From the NCBI GenBank assembly GCA_964496725.1, contig CAZCAS010000013.1:1-17365 (forward strand): a stretch of 17,365 bases of DNA. The letters are read 5' to 3'. Under the pieces are notes generated by a model. That model was not told the origin of the DNA. It saw only the letters and a program-made list of their open reading frames with translations, and made no database searches. Source of the DNA: JAZGHN01 sp964496725. GTDB lineage: Bacteria > Chloroflexota > Dehalococcoidia > Dehalococcoidales > E44-bin46. Made by a program: the position numbers and the translations under genes. Numbering within the stretch: the stretch's first letter is position 1; each line of letters begins with the position of its first letter. Positions 1 to 6,990 of the stretch are shown in pieces.

Positions 1-104
1 GTAGCCACCTTATAACCCCTCGATTTCAATTCCTTGACCAGCTTTTCCATAAGAGTGGTCTTTCCCGACTTTGACCTACCTACGATAGAAACCAGCGGAG
101 GCAT
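1..104 (-). CDS. mobB: MobB-like molybdopterin-guanine dinucleotide biosynthesis protein, 5' part
   Basis: Only the first 34 codons are inside the window; the rest runs off the left edge. The N-terminus shows a beta strand followed by a P-loop, GRSKSGKTTL at residues 9-18, then a helix and the start of a second strand (SRGYKVA). This is the usual opening of MobB, the GTP-binding partner of MobA that helps load guanine dinucleotide onto molybdopterin. The MPPxVSIVGxSxSGKTTL pattern is typical of that family, though other small P-loop GTPases cannot be excluded from 34 residues. The start is the ATG at 104-102, with an AAGGAG ribosome site 9 nt upstream. It is divergent from the yggS-like gene. 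If correct, the cell makes a molybdenum or tungsten dinucleotide cofactor. Confidence 0.7.
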   Translation of the reverse strand, partial: MPPLVSIVGRSKSGKTTLMEKLVKELKSRGYKVA

Positions 105-126
105 CTTTATATCACTCCTTTACTTT

Positions 127-153
127 CTCTTTATACTCTTTATACTCTTTATA
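127..153. repeat. Three perfect tandem copies of a 9-bp unit (CTCTTTATA)
   Basis: Copies lie at 127-135, 136-144 and 145-153. On the mobB sense strand they read TATAAAGAG three times, between the probable -10 element and the ribosome site, so they form most of the 5' leader. Confidence 0.85.
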
Positions 154-177
154 TACCATCTTTAATAATATACTCAA
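150..177 (-). promoter_or_regulatory. Putative promoter of mobB
   Basis: On the minus strand TTGAGT (177-172) is followed after 16 bp by TATATA (155-150). A TATAAA two bases further on is an equally good -10. The AT-rich repeats make the exact -10 ambiguous. Confidence 0.35.
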
Positions 178-214
178 GCTCTGGCTTTTGAGCAACTCGT
201 CTGGACCAGCCCAG

Positions 215-244
215 TTGGGTTTCTTGTCTGTTAAATGTTAAAAT
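215..244 (+). promoter_or_regulatory. Putative promoter of the yggS-like gene
   Basis: TTGGGT (215-220), an 18-bp spacer and TAAAAT (239-244). Transcription would begin near 251. That leaves only a short leader and favours the ATG at 264 over the GTG at 258. Confidence 0.4.
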
Positions 245-263
245 AGCCAGGCAAGAGGTGAAA

Positions 264-947
264 ATGATTAAGCAAAATGTCAGTCAGATATTAAGCGAAT
301 TGCCCGACGGGGTTGAACTGGTAGCCGCCGCTAAAACAAGGCAACCTGAAGAAATCCTGGAGGCGGTGGAGGCAGGGGTAAAAATTATAGGAGAAAACTA
401 CGTCCAGGAAGCCGAAAGAGCATATGAGGTGATAGGGACTAAGGCAAAATGGCATTTCATCGGCCACCTTCAAAAAAACAAGGTGAAAAAGGCGATAAGA
501 ATATTCGATATGATAGAAACCGTCGACTCTATAGAGATAGCCAGGGAAATCGACAAAAGATGTGCTCAAATCGGTAAAATTATGCCGGTATTAATTGAGA
601 TAAATAGCGGCCGAGAAGAGCAAAAGGCAGGCGTACTTCCTGAAGACGCAGAACGGCTAGTGAAAGAAATATCAGCTTGTCCAAACATAAAAATAATGGG
701 GCTTATGACCATGGGGCCTGTTATGGGCAACCCAGAGGATTCAAGGCACTATTTCGTGGAAACGAAGAGGATATTTGAAAGGATTAAAAAGCTCAATCTG
801 CCTGATGTTGAGATGCGATATCTTTCCATGGGGATGACAAACTCCTACAAAGTTGCCTTAGAGGAGGGGGCTAATATAGTAAGAATAGGAAGTAAAATAT
901 TCGGAGAGAGGTTCTATGAGACCGCTAAAGGAGCTCCAGGTCCTTGA
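264..947 (+). CDS. yggS: YggS/PROSC-family pyridoxal 5'-phosphate homeostasis protein
   Basis: A 227-aa alanine-racemase-fold protein that binds PLP and buffers the cell's PLP pool; the family has no clear catalytic reaction. Family motifs appear in order: VAAAKTR with the PLP lysine K24, IGENYVQE (42-49), WHFIGHLQKNK (63-73), the phosphate-side EINSGREEQKAG (112-123), GLMTMGP (146-152), and LSMGMTNSYKVAL with NIVRIGSKIFG near the C-terminus. The N-terminus before the PLP lysine is about 12 residues shorter than in E. coli-type members. A GTG at 258 is in frame, but the GAGGTG at 255-260 fits as ribosome site for the ATG at 264. The last 23 bp overlap the 3' end of the convergent HAD gene. 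Confidence 0.9.
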   Translation: MIKQNVSQILSELPDGVELVAAAKTRQPEEILEAVEAGVKIIGENYVQEAERAYEVIGTKAKWHFIGHLQKNKVKKAIRIFDMIETVDSIEIAREIDKRCAQIGKIMPVLIEINSGREEQKAGVLPEDAERLVKEISACPNIKIMGLMTMGPVMGNPEDSRHYFVETKRIFERIKKLNLPDVEMRYLSMGMTNSYKVALEEGANIVRIGSKIFGERFYETAKGAPGP

Positions 948-1560
948 TGATATCGGTAAGGTCAATAAAGGGGATACAATTGAGATTCGCCTTCTTACAG
1001 GAGGCTAATAAATCACCGGTGGCAAAAACACGAAAAGACTCCCTCGCCGGGGAGATATCAGAGGCACCATTCCCTACGTATATTACCCGATAACCCCCCT
1101 CTTTAAATAACCTGACATACGCATCTTTAAAAAGATCCTCTAACTGGGCACCGTCAGGTCCTATATAACGGACATCAATACCGTCGGAACCAAATCGATT
1201 CTGAGCAGCAAACACCTCAATATCATCAAGGCACATATCCCTCAGAATCGCCCTTATATAGAAATCTAGCCCATTGCTCACAATGATAAAGCGAAAGCCC
1301 TTCCTCTCACAACAGGCTAGCAATTCACGGAATCCGTCTCGCACCCTCGCCTTCCTCCTCACAAACCCAAGCAGGGTCTGCTCATCAGCCTTAACCATGG
1401 CAAAGGCCTCGGTATTAAAACGACCGACAGGTATTTTCCCCTCCCTGTATTCCTCCAATATTTGCCGCCAATCCCCGCCGGCAAAAGCATCTAATATCAT
1501 GAAGCTTACATCCTTCTCAGTAAGGGTACCATCAAAATCGCACTGAACTACGGTTTTCAC
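925..1560 (-). CDS. HAD-family phosphatase, MtnX-like
   Basis: A 211-aa HAD phosphatase. Motif I is CDFDGTLTEKD (nucleophile D8, acid D10). Motif II is the serine of IIVSNGLDF (S95). A likely motif III lysine lies near K145, and motif IV is GNGASD (163-168). The order VRDGFRELL, SNGLDFYI and DLLASCKKANLNCIPF resembles B. subtilis MtnX, the enolase-phosphatase of methionine salvage, and the related phosphoserine phosphatase group. Motif IV has GNG where GDG is usual. The start is the GTG at 1560, 4 nt after the def stop, with GGGAG inside the end of def as ribosome site, so the two are probably translationally coupled. The frame stays open upstream to 1665, but that stretch is def read out of frame. 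The substrate cannot be set from sequence; no other methionine-salvage gene is nearby. Confidence 0.75.
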   Translation of the reverse strand: MKTVVQCDFDGTLTEKDVSFMILDAFAGGDWRQILEEYREGKIPVGRFNTEAFAMVKADEQTLLGFVRRKARVRDGFRELLACCERKGFRFIIVSNGLDFYIRAILRDMCLDDIEVFAAQNRFGSDGIDVRYIGPDGAQLEDLFKDAYVRLFKEGGYRVIYVGNGASDISPARESFRVFATGDLLASCKKANLNCIPFIDLTDIIKDLELL

Positions 1561-1564
1561 TATT

Positions 1565-2059
1565 TCACATCTCCCTGGTCTCGGTTTCATCCTCAATCTT
1601 ATGTAATTTATCCCGGCTTTCCAAGCGGTCAACGAACAAGATGCCATCCAGATGGTCAAGCTCATGCTCTAGCGCCTGAGCCCTAAGACCCGTAGCTTTA
1701 ACTCGAATCATCTTACCCTGTCGATTCCGACCCTTGACCGTGACTGAGGCAGAACGCTTTATCTCGCCCACATAGCCGGGGACACTGAGACAACCCTCGG
1801 TCACCTCTCGTTCCCCAGCGCGTTTCACTATCTCAGGATTGATGATAGCAAGGGGTTCCTCCTCTGGCATCCCGAGCACTATAACTCGGAGAGGCACCCC
1901 CACCTGAGGAGCTGCTAACCCCACACCACCCGACTGCCGCATAGTCTCCACCATATCATCAATTAGCCTCTGAATCGAGCCGTCGATGATGGATACTTTC
2001 CTGGCTTTTTGCCTCAATACGAGGTCATTAGGAAGCTGACACAATTCACGCATTGCCAT
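1565..2059 (-). CDS. def: Peptide deformylase
   Basis: A 164-aa enzyme that removes the formyl group from the N-terminal methionine of new proteins. All three family motifs are intact: GVGLAAPQ (45-52), EGCLSVP (88-94, metal ligand C90) and EHELDH (131-136, metal ligands H132 and H136, catalytic E133). The length is normal. A second in-frame ATG lies two codons in (2053), so the start is uncertain by two residues. The leader carries a purine-rich AGGTGGGGGG about 16 nt upstream and a small CTCGG/CCGAG hairpin. It is the first gene of a two-gene unit with the HAD phosphatase. In many bacteria def pairs with fmt, which is not present here. Confidence 0.95.
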   Translation of the reverse strand: MAMRELCQLPNDLVLRQKARKVSIIDGSIQRLIDDMVETMRQSGGVGLAAPQVGVPLRVIVLGMPEEEPLAIINPEIVKRAGEREVTEGCLSVPGYVGEIKRSASVTVKGRNRQGKMIRVKATGLRAQALEHELDHLDGILFVDRLESRDKLHKIEDETETREM

Positions 2060-2081
2060 GATGCTGATTGATTCCCCCCAC

Positions 2082-2094
2082 CTCGGTTACCGAG
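2082..2094. repeat. Short inverted repeat in the def leader
   Basis: CTCGG-TTA-CCGAG forms a 5-bp stem with a 3-nt loop, just upstream of the purine-rich stretch preceding def. It could be an operator half-site pair or a leader hairpin. Confidence 0.4.
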
Positions 2095-2157
2095 ATATTA
2101 ATGTTAGCAGATTTGAGCGGTAGCTGTCTACAATCAAGCAAACCGTTAAGACTCCAT

Positions 2158-2186
2158 TTGCCCTTGAAAATGAATTATGCTAGTAT
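2158..2186 (+). promoter_or_regulatory. Putative promoter of tRNA-Pro
   Basis: TTGCCC (2158-2163), a 17-bp spacer and TAGTAT (2181-2186). The predicted start near 2193 is almost at the mature tRNA 5' end (2195). The -10 matches only 4 of 6 consensus positions. Confidence 0.4.
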
Positions 2187-2194
2187 GGAAAGTC

Positions 2195-2271
2195 CGGGGT
2201 GTAGCGCAGCCAGGTAGCGCACCTGAATGGGGTTCAGGTGGTCGTCGGTTCAAATCCGACCACCCCGACCA
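2195..2271 (+). tRNA. tRNA-Pro (anticodon GGG)
   Basis: A 77-nt cloverleaf with encoded CCA. The acceptor stem is CGGGGTG (2195-2201) with CACCCCG (2261-2267), followed by ACCA. The D arm has GCGC/GCGC. The anticodon stem CCTGA/TCAGG encloses loop ATGGGGT with anticodon GGG. The T arm is GTCGG-TTCAAAT-CCGAC. All stems are fully paired. It reads CCC and CCU proline codons. Confidence 0.97.
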
Positions 2272-2654
2272 CGACCTGTCAACATCACTTCAGACCAACC
2301 TGCTGGCACGCTTTCTGCAGCACGGAAGTACAATACCTCGTCAAGCAAAACAAGATTCAGCACTGTATATGGACTACCTCGGTTTGGCCGTCTACGGTAA
2401 TCTCAAAGAGCTCCGGGATAGCTTGGAGATAATATCAGCGCCGATATTATCAGTAGCAACCATAGCCTACTTCGTTTCATAACTAAACCTCAGAGATGGC
2501 ATAGCCACAAGCAACCGAGTAATGTTCGATTATATCATATATTGCCAAGCAACCACTATATATCCAACAAGAAGCCAGAAGGTATAGGAGTATAATTGTT
2601 AGTCTTAATGTGGGTATGCCGATCGGCAGAACCAGACTGATTGGACTTGCTACG
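2272..2654. other. Gene-free stretch after tRNA-Pro
   Basis: I see no convincing gene on either strand; frames are short or broken and none resembles a known family. It contains the 9-bp inverted repeat at 2428-2451, a TATAAT at 2591-2596 without a -35, and a perfect 12-bp palindrome (TGCCGATCGGCA, 2617-2628) just beyond the metallopeptidase stop. Confidence 0.5.
2428..2451. repeat. Perfect 9-bp inverted repeat with 6-nt loop
   Basis: GATAATATC (2428-2436) and GATATTATC (2443-2451) enclose AGCGCC. As RNA this is a hairpin on either strand. No T-run follows, so it is not a typical intrinsic terminator for the tRNA 157 nt upstream. Confidence 0.6.
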
Positions 2655-3044
2655 TCAAGTGTGGCCGGTGCCCCGCTGGTTTTCGATCTCCTTCAGTCGA
2701 GCATCGCTGATGCCAAAATGATGGGCAATTTCGTGTCTTACTACCCTAGCTATCTCAGCTACTACTTCAGTTGTAACTTGTTCACATTTCGCCTCAATCG
2801 GCTTCTGAAATATAGTTATCTTGTCCGGTGGTACAAGCCCGTACCGTTGTCCTCTTTTAGTTAGAGGCACACCTTCGTAGAGACCGAGCAGCAACTGACC
2901 ATGCCTCAGCCCTACTTGGCGTAACTGGTCACGAGAGGGCCAGTCTTGAACCACAATATCTACGTTATCCAGCTTGGCAGCGATGTCATCTGGCAAGGCC
3001 GCAACCGCGGTTGAAACGAGTTGCTCGAATTTCGCTTTGTCCAT
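2655..3044 (-). CDS. Zincin-like metallopeptidase family protein (DUF1025 type)
   Basis: A 129-aa small cytoplasmic zincin-like protein. The HExxH zinc motif is in VVRHEIAHHFGI (H104, E105, H108), and the family hallmark LLGLYEGVPLTKRG is at 52-65, followed by PDKITIFQKPI. Order and length match the metallopeptidase family once called DUF1025, whose substrate is unknown. I chose the ATG at 3044 because the family usually starts MxxxxFExLV; this start has no clear ribosome site. Upstream in-frame starts at 3062 (ATG) and 3077 (GTG) also lack one. The C-terminal tail after GISDARLKEIE is short and polar. It stands alone and is probably monocistronic. Confidence 0.85.
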   Translation of the reverse strand: MDKAKFEQLVSTAVAALPDDIAAKLDNVDIVVQDWPSRDQLRQVGLRHGQLLLGLYEGVPLTKRGQRYGLVPPDKITIFQKPIEAKCEQVTTEVVAEIARVVRHEIAHHFGISDARLKEIENQRGTGHT

Positions 3045-3119
3045 GTGCCATATTGTAGGCATACGGGGCAATCTCACAATTCAGAAGAAGCATGCCCGCT
3101 GCCAAAGTTCTGTAACATG

Positions 3120-3125
3120 ATTATA
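3120..3125 (-). promoter_or_regulatory. Possible -10 element for the metallopeptidase gene
   Basis: TATAAT on the minus strand (3125-3120), preceded by GG. No good -35 is found 16-18 bp upstream. The leader to the ATG at 3044 would be about 70 nt. The remaining intergenic DNA to 3339 shows no gene. Confidence 0.3.
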
Positions 3126-3339
3126 CCTCTTTGGATTCAACAAAGCATCGGGATGTTCAACTCAAGGAAGTAATGCACCCAGCCAAGGGATAGACAGGGA
3201 ACTCTGCTAATCAGGCAGCAACACTAACAGCTAAGCTACAGAAGCGCTAAAATACAAAACCCTCGCATTTCAAAACTGCTTGTGCTTTAATAGGCTTTGC
3301 TGCTTAGGCTGGGCTATTTTTGGGCTTATGAAGCAAAAT

Positions 3340-4914
3340 TCAGTTCTTCACCTTACCCCCCACTCCCCCTCCAGTTTCCCCTTCCATCTCACGCCCTCTT
3401 TCCCTCTCCTGTTCCTGCTCGGCTTCTTTTATCTTCACTTCCTTGGCTAAAAACGTACCATCTTCTGTCACAGCCCCAACCTCTACCCAGGCATCTATCT
3501 CAAGGTCCCCTTTAATCTCAGTCAGCTTGTCCAGGGTAATCATAACCTCCTGTCCGGCAACCACCAGAACCAAATCGTTGCCTGTGAAGCTGGCAACGGC
3601 GCCTTCAATCTCTACCTCCGCTCCTTCTTCCTTATCTTTATCTCCCTCACCGGTGGGTGGAACTAACATATTAACCTTTGGCTTCATCATGAACCGCCCT
3701 CCACCCGTCACATATAATGACCCAATGCCATCAAAATCCAGGAGAATAACCGTTATTCCCCCCTTCTCAACCTGAAACGGTCTGACCAAATTCAATTCAC
3801 CGCTGGGCACATGCACGTCGTGCTCTTCGCCATCGACTACAACCGTAGCCTTCGTGATTATAAAGCGCAACTGGGTATATGTCCCACTAGGCACTTCCTG
3901 AGTGCCAAGGAACTTTTGCACTTCAGCAATCTTCAATAAATCAAAGGTAACCGGCTCGTTGATAACAGTGAGCCACCCTGTATCAGGTCCAGCAATCCGA
4001 TGAATCTCAATCTGTCCCACCTCTACCAAAACGCTATCCGCCTTTGGAGGTGGCGGGTCAGTAGCACGAACCTGAATAGTACCCATATCAGCCACCATCA
4101 GCATAGGTCCCTCAGGAGCTCTGGGGGCAGGACTCGGGGCAGGAACGGCAACAGCTTCTACACCGGCGACAGCCTCTATAGCAGCACTATAATCCTCCCC
4201 CGATGTTTCCAGGGCTTGCGCAATCGCAGACTTAGCTTCCTCAGGCACCTCATCCAAAGTGCCCTCCAGAGCCCCAAGCTGCTGGGTAGCGCTCTCCGCC
4301 AAGCTAACTTCAAGCCCAGAAACATCAACACCCTCAGCGCTAGCCATCTCCATTAAATCGCTGGCCTGTTCTAAATGATAATCAAGCGCAACTGCCAGTC
4401 CAGGTATCTCCCCAGCTTCACCCCTCCTGCCCATCTCAGCCATCTCCTGAACTCTACGCTCGGCAAAAGCTATGTGAAGCTCAGCCTTGCCCACATCCGA
4501 AGGAGTAACCGCCAGACGTGCGTTCTCAGTTGCCACTTTCACCGGGTATAAGACTTCATCAGGCATGCTCTCCTGAGCGGCATACGCAGTGGCACCGCCA
4601 CCAACAAGCAGTGCTGCCACAACAATAGCGACAGCTGTCCTCCTGGCCAGCGGTCTAAGCCACCCGAATATATCCAGTCCCCTGCGCTCGGCGGGTGCTA
4701 CTGCCGGCTGTATCGCCTCAATCAGGCGTTTTCTGGCACGTTGCCTGAACTCCGGAGACGGAGTAACTGCCTCCGACTGGATGCTGAGGGCAATCTTAAG
4801 CAGTGGCCGCAACTCATCGCCAAGCTGAGAGTATTTAGCCAGGCAATCCTCTACAGTGCACTTCCCTGCCAGAACTTCATCTATACAATTAGCAAGTATA
4901 TCTTCCTTCTTCAT
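3340..4914 (-). CDS. Membrane protein with DUF5667, DUF4382 and DUF5666-like regions; probable anti-sigma partner
   Basis: A 524-aa protein. Residues 1-70 are a cytoplasmic helical segment of the kind found in sigma-associated membrane proteins (IDEVLAGKCTVEDCLAKY, then ELRPLL). One membrane span lies at about 92-112. Next is a helical DUF5667-type region (SMPDEVLYPVKVATENARLA, about 115-250), a Pro/Ala linker (257-270), a DUF4382-like beta domain (about 278-418), a DUF5666-like small beta domain (433-496) and a charged Glu/Arg then Gly tail. Everything after the span is predicted outside the membrane. There is no HxxxCxxC zinc anti-sigma motif. The ATG is 6 nt after the sigma-factor stop, with AAGGGG as ribosome site. 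Adjacency and topology suggest it holds the ECF sigma factor and senses an envelope signal; that role is inferred. The domain names come from recalled family patterns. Confidence 0.75.
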   Translation of the reverse strand: MKKEDILANCIDEVLAGKCTVEDCLAKYSQLGDELRPLLKIALSIQSEAVTPSPEFRQRARKRLIEAIQPAVAPAERRGLDIFGWLRPLARRTAVAIVVAALLVGGGATAYAAQESMPDEVLYPVKVATENARLAVTPSDVGKAELHIAFAERRVQEMAEMGRRGEAGEIPGLAVALDYHLEQASDLMEMASAEGVDVSGLEVSLAESATQQLGALEGTLDEVPEEAKSAIAQALETSGEDYSAAIEAVAGVEAVAVPAPSPAPRAPEGPMLMVADMGTIQVRATDPPPPKADSVLVEVGQIEIHRIAGPDTGWLTVINEPVTFDLLKIAEVQKFLGTQEVPSGTYTQLRFIITKATVVVDGEEHDVHVPSGELNLVRPFQVEKGGITVILLDFDGIGSLYVTGGGRFMMKPKVNMLVPPTGEGDKDKEEGAEVEIEGAVASFTGNDLVLVVAGQEVMITLDKLTEIKGDLEIDAWVEVGAVTEDGTFLAKEVKIKEAEQEQERERGREMEGETGGGVGGKVKN

Positions 4915-4920
4915 TTCCCC

Positions 4921-5469
4921 TTACTCACTCCCCATTAGCATATGCCTCAGGTCATTAAGGGCTCTATGCTGAATCACTCTGACCGCCCCTTCGCTCTTGT
5001 TCAAGGTCCGGGCAATTTCACTATAGCTGAAACCGTCAATGAAACGCATCAGGATAACCTTTTGCTTTTCCCCTTTGAGCTTCGAGATAGCATCCCTAAC
5101 ATAACTCCGATTAATGATAGCTTCAGCCATTTTCTCAGGATCGGCTCCGTCATTCGCCCCGGATACTCTTGCCTCATCCAGAGGGATGGACTCCTTCCTG
5201 ATTTTGTAGTAATCCACCACTAAATTGTGGGCAATGGCAAAAAGCCAGGCTTCAAAAGGCGCTCCCGTTTTTCTGTACTTACTAATAGCTTTCCAAGCTC
5301 TGATAAAAACTTCCTGGGTAATATCCTCAGCATCCCCTTGACTGGGTACCCGATAATAAACATGTCGGTAGACCCGGTCTACACACTTATCATAGAGAGC
5401 AGTAAATGCTGCCCTATCACGTTGAATTGCCCGCTCAACTAAGGAGTCTTCTGCGTTTTGTGAATACAT
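4921..5469 (-). CDS. ECF-type sigma-70 family RNA polymerase sigma factor
   Basis: A 182-aa sigma factor with regions 2 and 4 only. Region 2 runs from about 17 to 90 and contains DAEDITQEVFIRAWKAI (46-62) and FEAWLFAIAHNLVVDYYK. Region 4 (about 123-178) has the helix-turn-helix FSYSEIARTLNKSEGAVRVIQHRALNDLR. The linker between them is short, as in ECF factors, and there is no C-terminal SnoaL-like extension. It probably directs RNA polymerase to an envelope or stress regulon under control of the membrane protein encoded 6 nt downstream. Start is the ATG at 5469 with a weak AGG upstream. The upstream promoter looks housekeeping-like, so autoregulation is not evident from the sequence. Confidence 0.92.
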   Translation of the reverse strand: MYSQNAEDSLVERAIQRDRAAFTALYDKCVDRVYRHVYYRVPSQGDAEDITQEVFIRAWKAISKYRKTGAPFEAWLFAIAHNLVVDYYKIRKESIPLDEARVSGANDGADPEKMAEAIINRSYVRDAISKLKGEKQKVILMRFIDGFSYSEIARTLNKSEGAVRVIQHRALNDLRHMLMGSE

Positions 5470-5480
5470 TTACGGCCTGT

Positions 5481-5493
5481 GAGGGATTCCCTC
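5481..5493. promoter_or_regulatory. Perfect palindrome in the sigma-factor leader
   Basis: GAGGGATTCCCTC is a perfect inverted repeat about a central T. It lies between the predicted transcription start (about 5511) and the ATG (5469). It could be a repressor site at about +18 to +30 or a 5-bp leader hairpin. Confidence 0.45.
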
Positions 5494-5517
5494 CAATGAA
5501 GCATCGAGACGACTTCA

Positions 5518-5546
5518 ATTATCCCATCTGGACAAACGATTTACAA
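5518..5546 (-). promoter_or_regulatory. Putative promoter of the sigma/anti-sigma operon
   Basis: On the minus strand TTGTAA (5546-5541), exactly 17 bp, then GATAAT (5523-5518). Predicted leader is about 42 nt. This is a housekeeping-type pattern. Confidence 0.55.
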
Positions 5547-5673
5547 GCTCCCCACAGCCGTAAAGAGGCCATGCCCACCTCCTCCCTCGGGTTATTTCCT
5601 CCTCTCTTTAATATAAAAACGAAAAATAAGTAGCGTTTGTTACAAGCTCCCTTACAGAAGAACGACGACAGTG

Positions 5674-5703
5674 TTTAACTTCCACAAATTAGCAGGTTAT
5701 AAT
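5674..5703 (+). promoter_or_regulatory. Putative promoter of the flavin reductase gene
   Basis: A perfect TATAAT (5698-5703) with a weak -35 TTTAAC (5674-5679) at 18 bp. Transcription would start near 5710, which rules out the upstream in-frame ATG at 5702 as a real start. Confidence 0.45.
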
Positions 5704-5740
5704 GGAGAACGGAAGGTATCACTCTATTCAGGAGGCAGCA

Positions 5741-6286
5741 ATGACAATTCAAATCGGAAAATACTATGAAATCCTTTCGCCACGGTGTACTGTCCTCATC
5801 TCTACCGTAGATAAAGACGGCAAACCTAATGCTGCCCCCTTCAGCTTCGTCACCCCCGTCTCATCGAACCCTCCCCTGGTGCTGTTCGCCGCTGCCCATA
5901 CCCGACATACCCTGGCCAACGTCAGGGAAACCGGAGAGTTTGTCCTTAACCTCGTCCCCGAAGAACTTCTGGACAAACTGTGGATATGCTCCAAGGCATT
6001 CGCCAAAGGGGTTAATGAGATAGCGCAGGCAGGACTTACCGAAAGAAGGTCAAAAAAGGTCAAACCACCCAGCATTGAGGAATGCTTCGGCTGGATTGAA
6101 TGCCAGCTTGAGTTTGAGAAGGAAGCCGGGGACCACATTCTGATTATAGGAAAGGTGGTAAACGCTGAGGCCAGGAAGGCATTCATCAAGGATGATAAAT
6201 TCGATGTCTCGCAGGCAAAGCCTATAATGCACATCAGCGGGCGCAGATTTGTCGCCGCCGAGAGGATAGTCTACGCCCGAGGATAA
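5741..6286 (+). CDS. Flavin reductase family protein (FMN-binding split barrel)
   Basis: A 181-aa protein of the flavin reductase / flavoredoxin family. The opening YYEILSPRCTVLISTVDKDGKPNAAPFSFVTPVSSNPPLV is the characteristic FMN-binding strand-turn region; TRHTLANVRETGEFVLNLV and a C-terminal strand-rich half (DHILIIGKVVNAEA) follow. Members bind FMN and pass electrons from NAD(P)H or act as flavoredoxins in anaerobes. The ATG at 5741 has an ideal AGGAGG site (5730-5735); the frame is open from 5702, but that ATG lies upstream of the predicted transcription start. It is monocistronic, and the ferritin operon behind it has its own promoter. A role in redox or oxygen protection together with the ferritin-like protein is only suggested by position. 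Confidence 0.87.
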   Translation: MTIQIGKYYEILSPRCTVLISTVDKDGKPNAAPFSFVTPVSSNPPLVLFAAAHTRHTLANVRETGEFVLNLVPEELLDKLWICSKAFAKGVNEIAQAGLTERRSKKVKPPSIEECFGWIECQLEFEKEAGDHILIIGKVVNAEARKAFIKDDKFDVSQAKPIMHISGRRFVAAERIVYARG

Positions 6287-6332
6287 GGCCAGCAAAAGCA
6301 GGCAAGTCCTCCAACTGCCCTGAGCTACCCCT

Positions 6333-6361
6333 TTGAAAATACACTGTTTAATATTTATAAT
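6333..6361 (+). promoter_or_regulatory. Promoter of the ferritin-sufC-sufB operon
   Basis: TTGAAA (6333-6338), exactly 17 bp, then a perfect TATAAT (6356-6361). This is one of the best promoter matches in the window. The leader is about 65 nt. No obvious iron-regulator box was recognised around it. Confidence 0.65.
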
Positions 6362-6432
6362 GTTATTTATAAGAATCACCCGGCCAGGGTTATGAAAAAT
6401 AGAGACCATCCTCTAGCTGAACGGAGGGTAAT

Positions 6433-6960
6433 ATGAAAACCGAACAAGATAAAACTCTAGAGGCGCTCCAAATTGCCATCCAGATGGAAATTGATGGCAG
6501 AGAATACTACCTGAAAGCCAGTCAGGAAAGCGGCAATGAACTGGGTAAGGAGCTATTGCAGACTCTGGCTGCTGAAGAGGAAATCCACCGTCAGAAGTTC
6601 AACGAGATATACTATTCTATTCAGCGTAAAAAGGCTTGGCCAGCGACTGACTTTCATCCCGACCATGGTAAAAGACTAAGAACCGCATTTGCCCAGGCGA
6701 TAGAAGAGATAGGCTCCAATGTCAAGACTCTGGCCACTGAACTCGACGCTGTGCAAATAGCCATGCGCATGGAAAACAAAACCTATGATTTCTATAGAAG
6801 CCGCGGGCAAAATGCCACCTATGACGCTGAAAAGGGATTTTACCAGACATTAGCCGAAGAAGAGAAGGTACACCACCGAGTTCTGCTCGACTACTATGAA
6901 TATCTCAAAGACCCGGCAGGTTGGTTTGTCCAAGAGGAACACCCCTCCCTGGAAGGTTGA
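6433..6960 (+). CDS. Ferritin-like / rubrerythrin-family diiron protein
   Basis: A 175-aa four-helix protein made of two similar halves. Each half has a helix with a ligand glutamate (IQMEIDGREYY, E19; MRMENKTYDFY, E114) followed by a helix with ExxH (E49-H52 and E144-H147). This is the diiron-carboxylate pattern of the rubrerythrin/ferritin-like family. There is no rubredoxin CxxC domain, so it is not a full rubrerythrin; oxidase, peroxidase or iron-handling roles are possible. The ATG follows a strong GGAGGG site. It is the first gene of an operon with sufC 30 bp downstream, which suggests a role in iron supply or in protecting Fe-S assembly. That link is inferred. Confidence 0.85.
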   Translation: MKTEQDKTLEALQIAIQMEIDGREYYLKASQESGNELGKELLQTLAAEEEIHRQKFNEIYYSIQRKKAWPATDFHPDHGKRLRTAFAQAIEEIGSNVKTLATELDAVQIAMRMENKTYDFYRSRGQNATYDAEKGFYQTLAEEEKVHHRVLLDYYEYLKDPAGWFVQEEHPSLEG

Positions 6961-6990
6961 GCAAACTCAGAGACTGCGGAGGCAACAGAC

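Noticed and set aside
1561..1665. In-frame upstream extension of the HAD phosphatase
   Set aside because: It is the 3' end of def read in another frame; HAD homology begins right at the GTG at 1560.
2177..2482. 101-aa plus-strand ORF over tRNA-Pro
   Set aside because: Its first third is the tRNA gene itself and the rest resembles no protein family; no ribosome site.
2610..2864. 84-aa plus-strand ORF
   Set aside because: Antisense to the 3' half of the metallopeptidase gene, with no ribosome site or family resemblance, despite a TATAAT just upstream.
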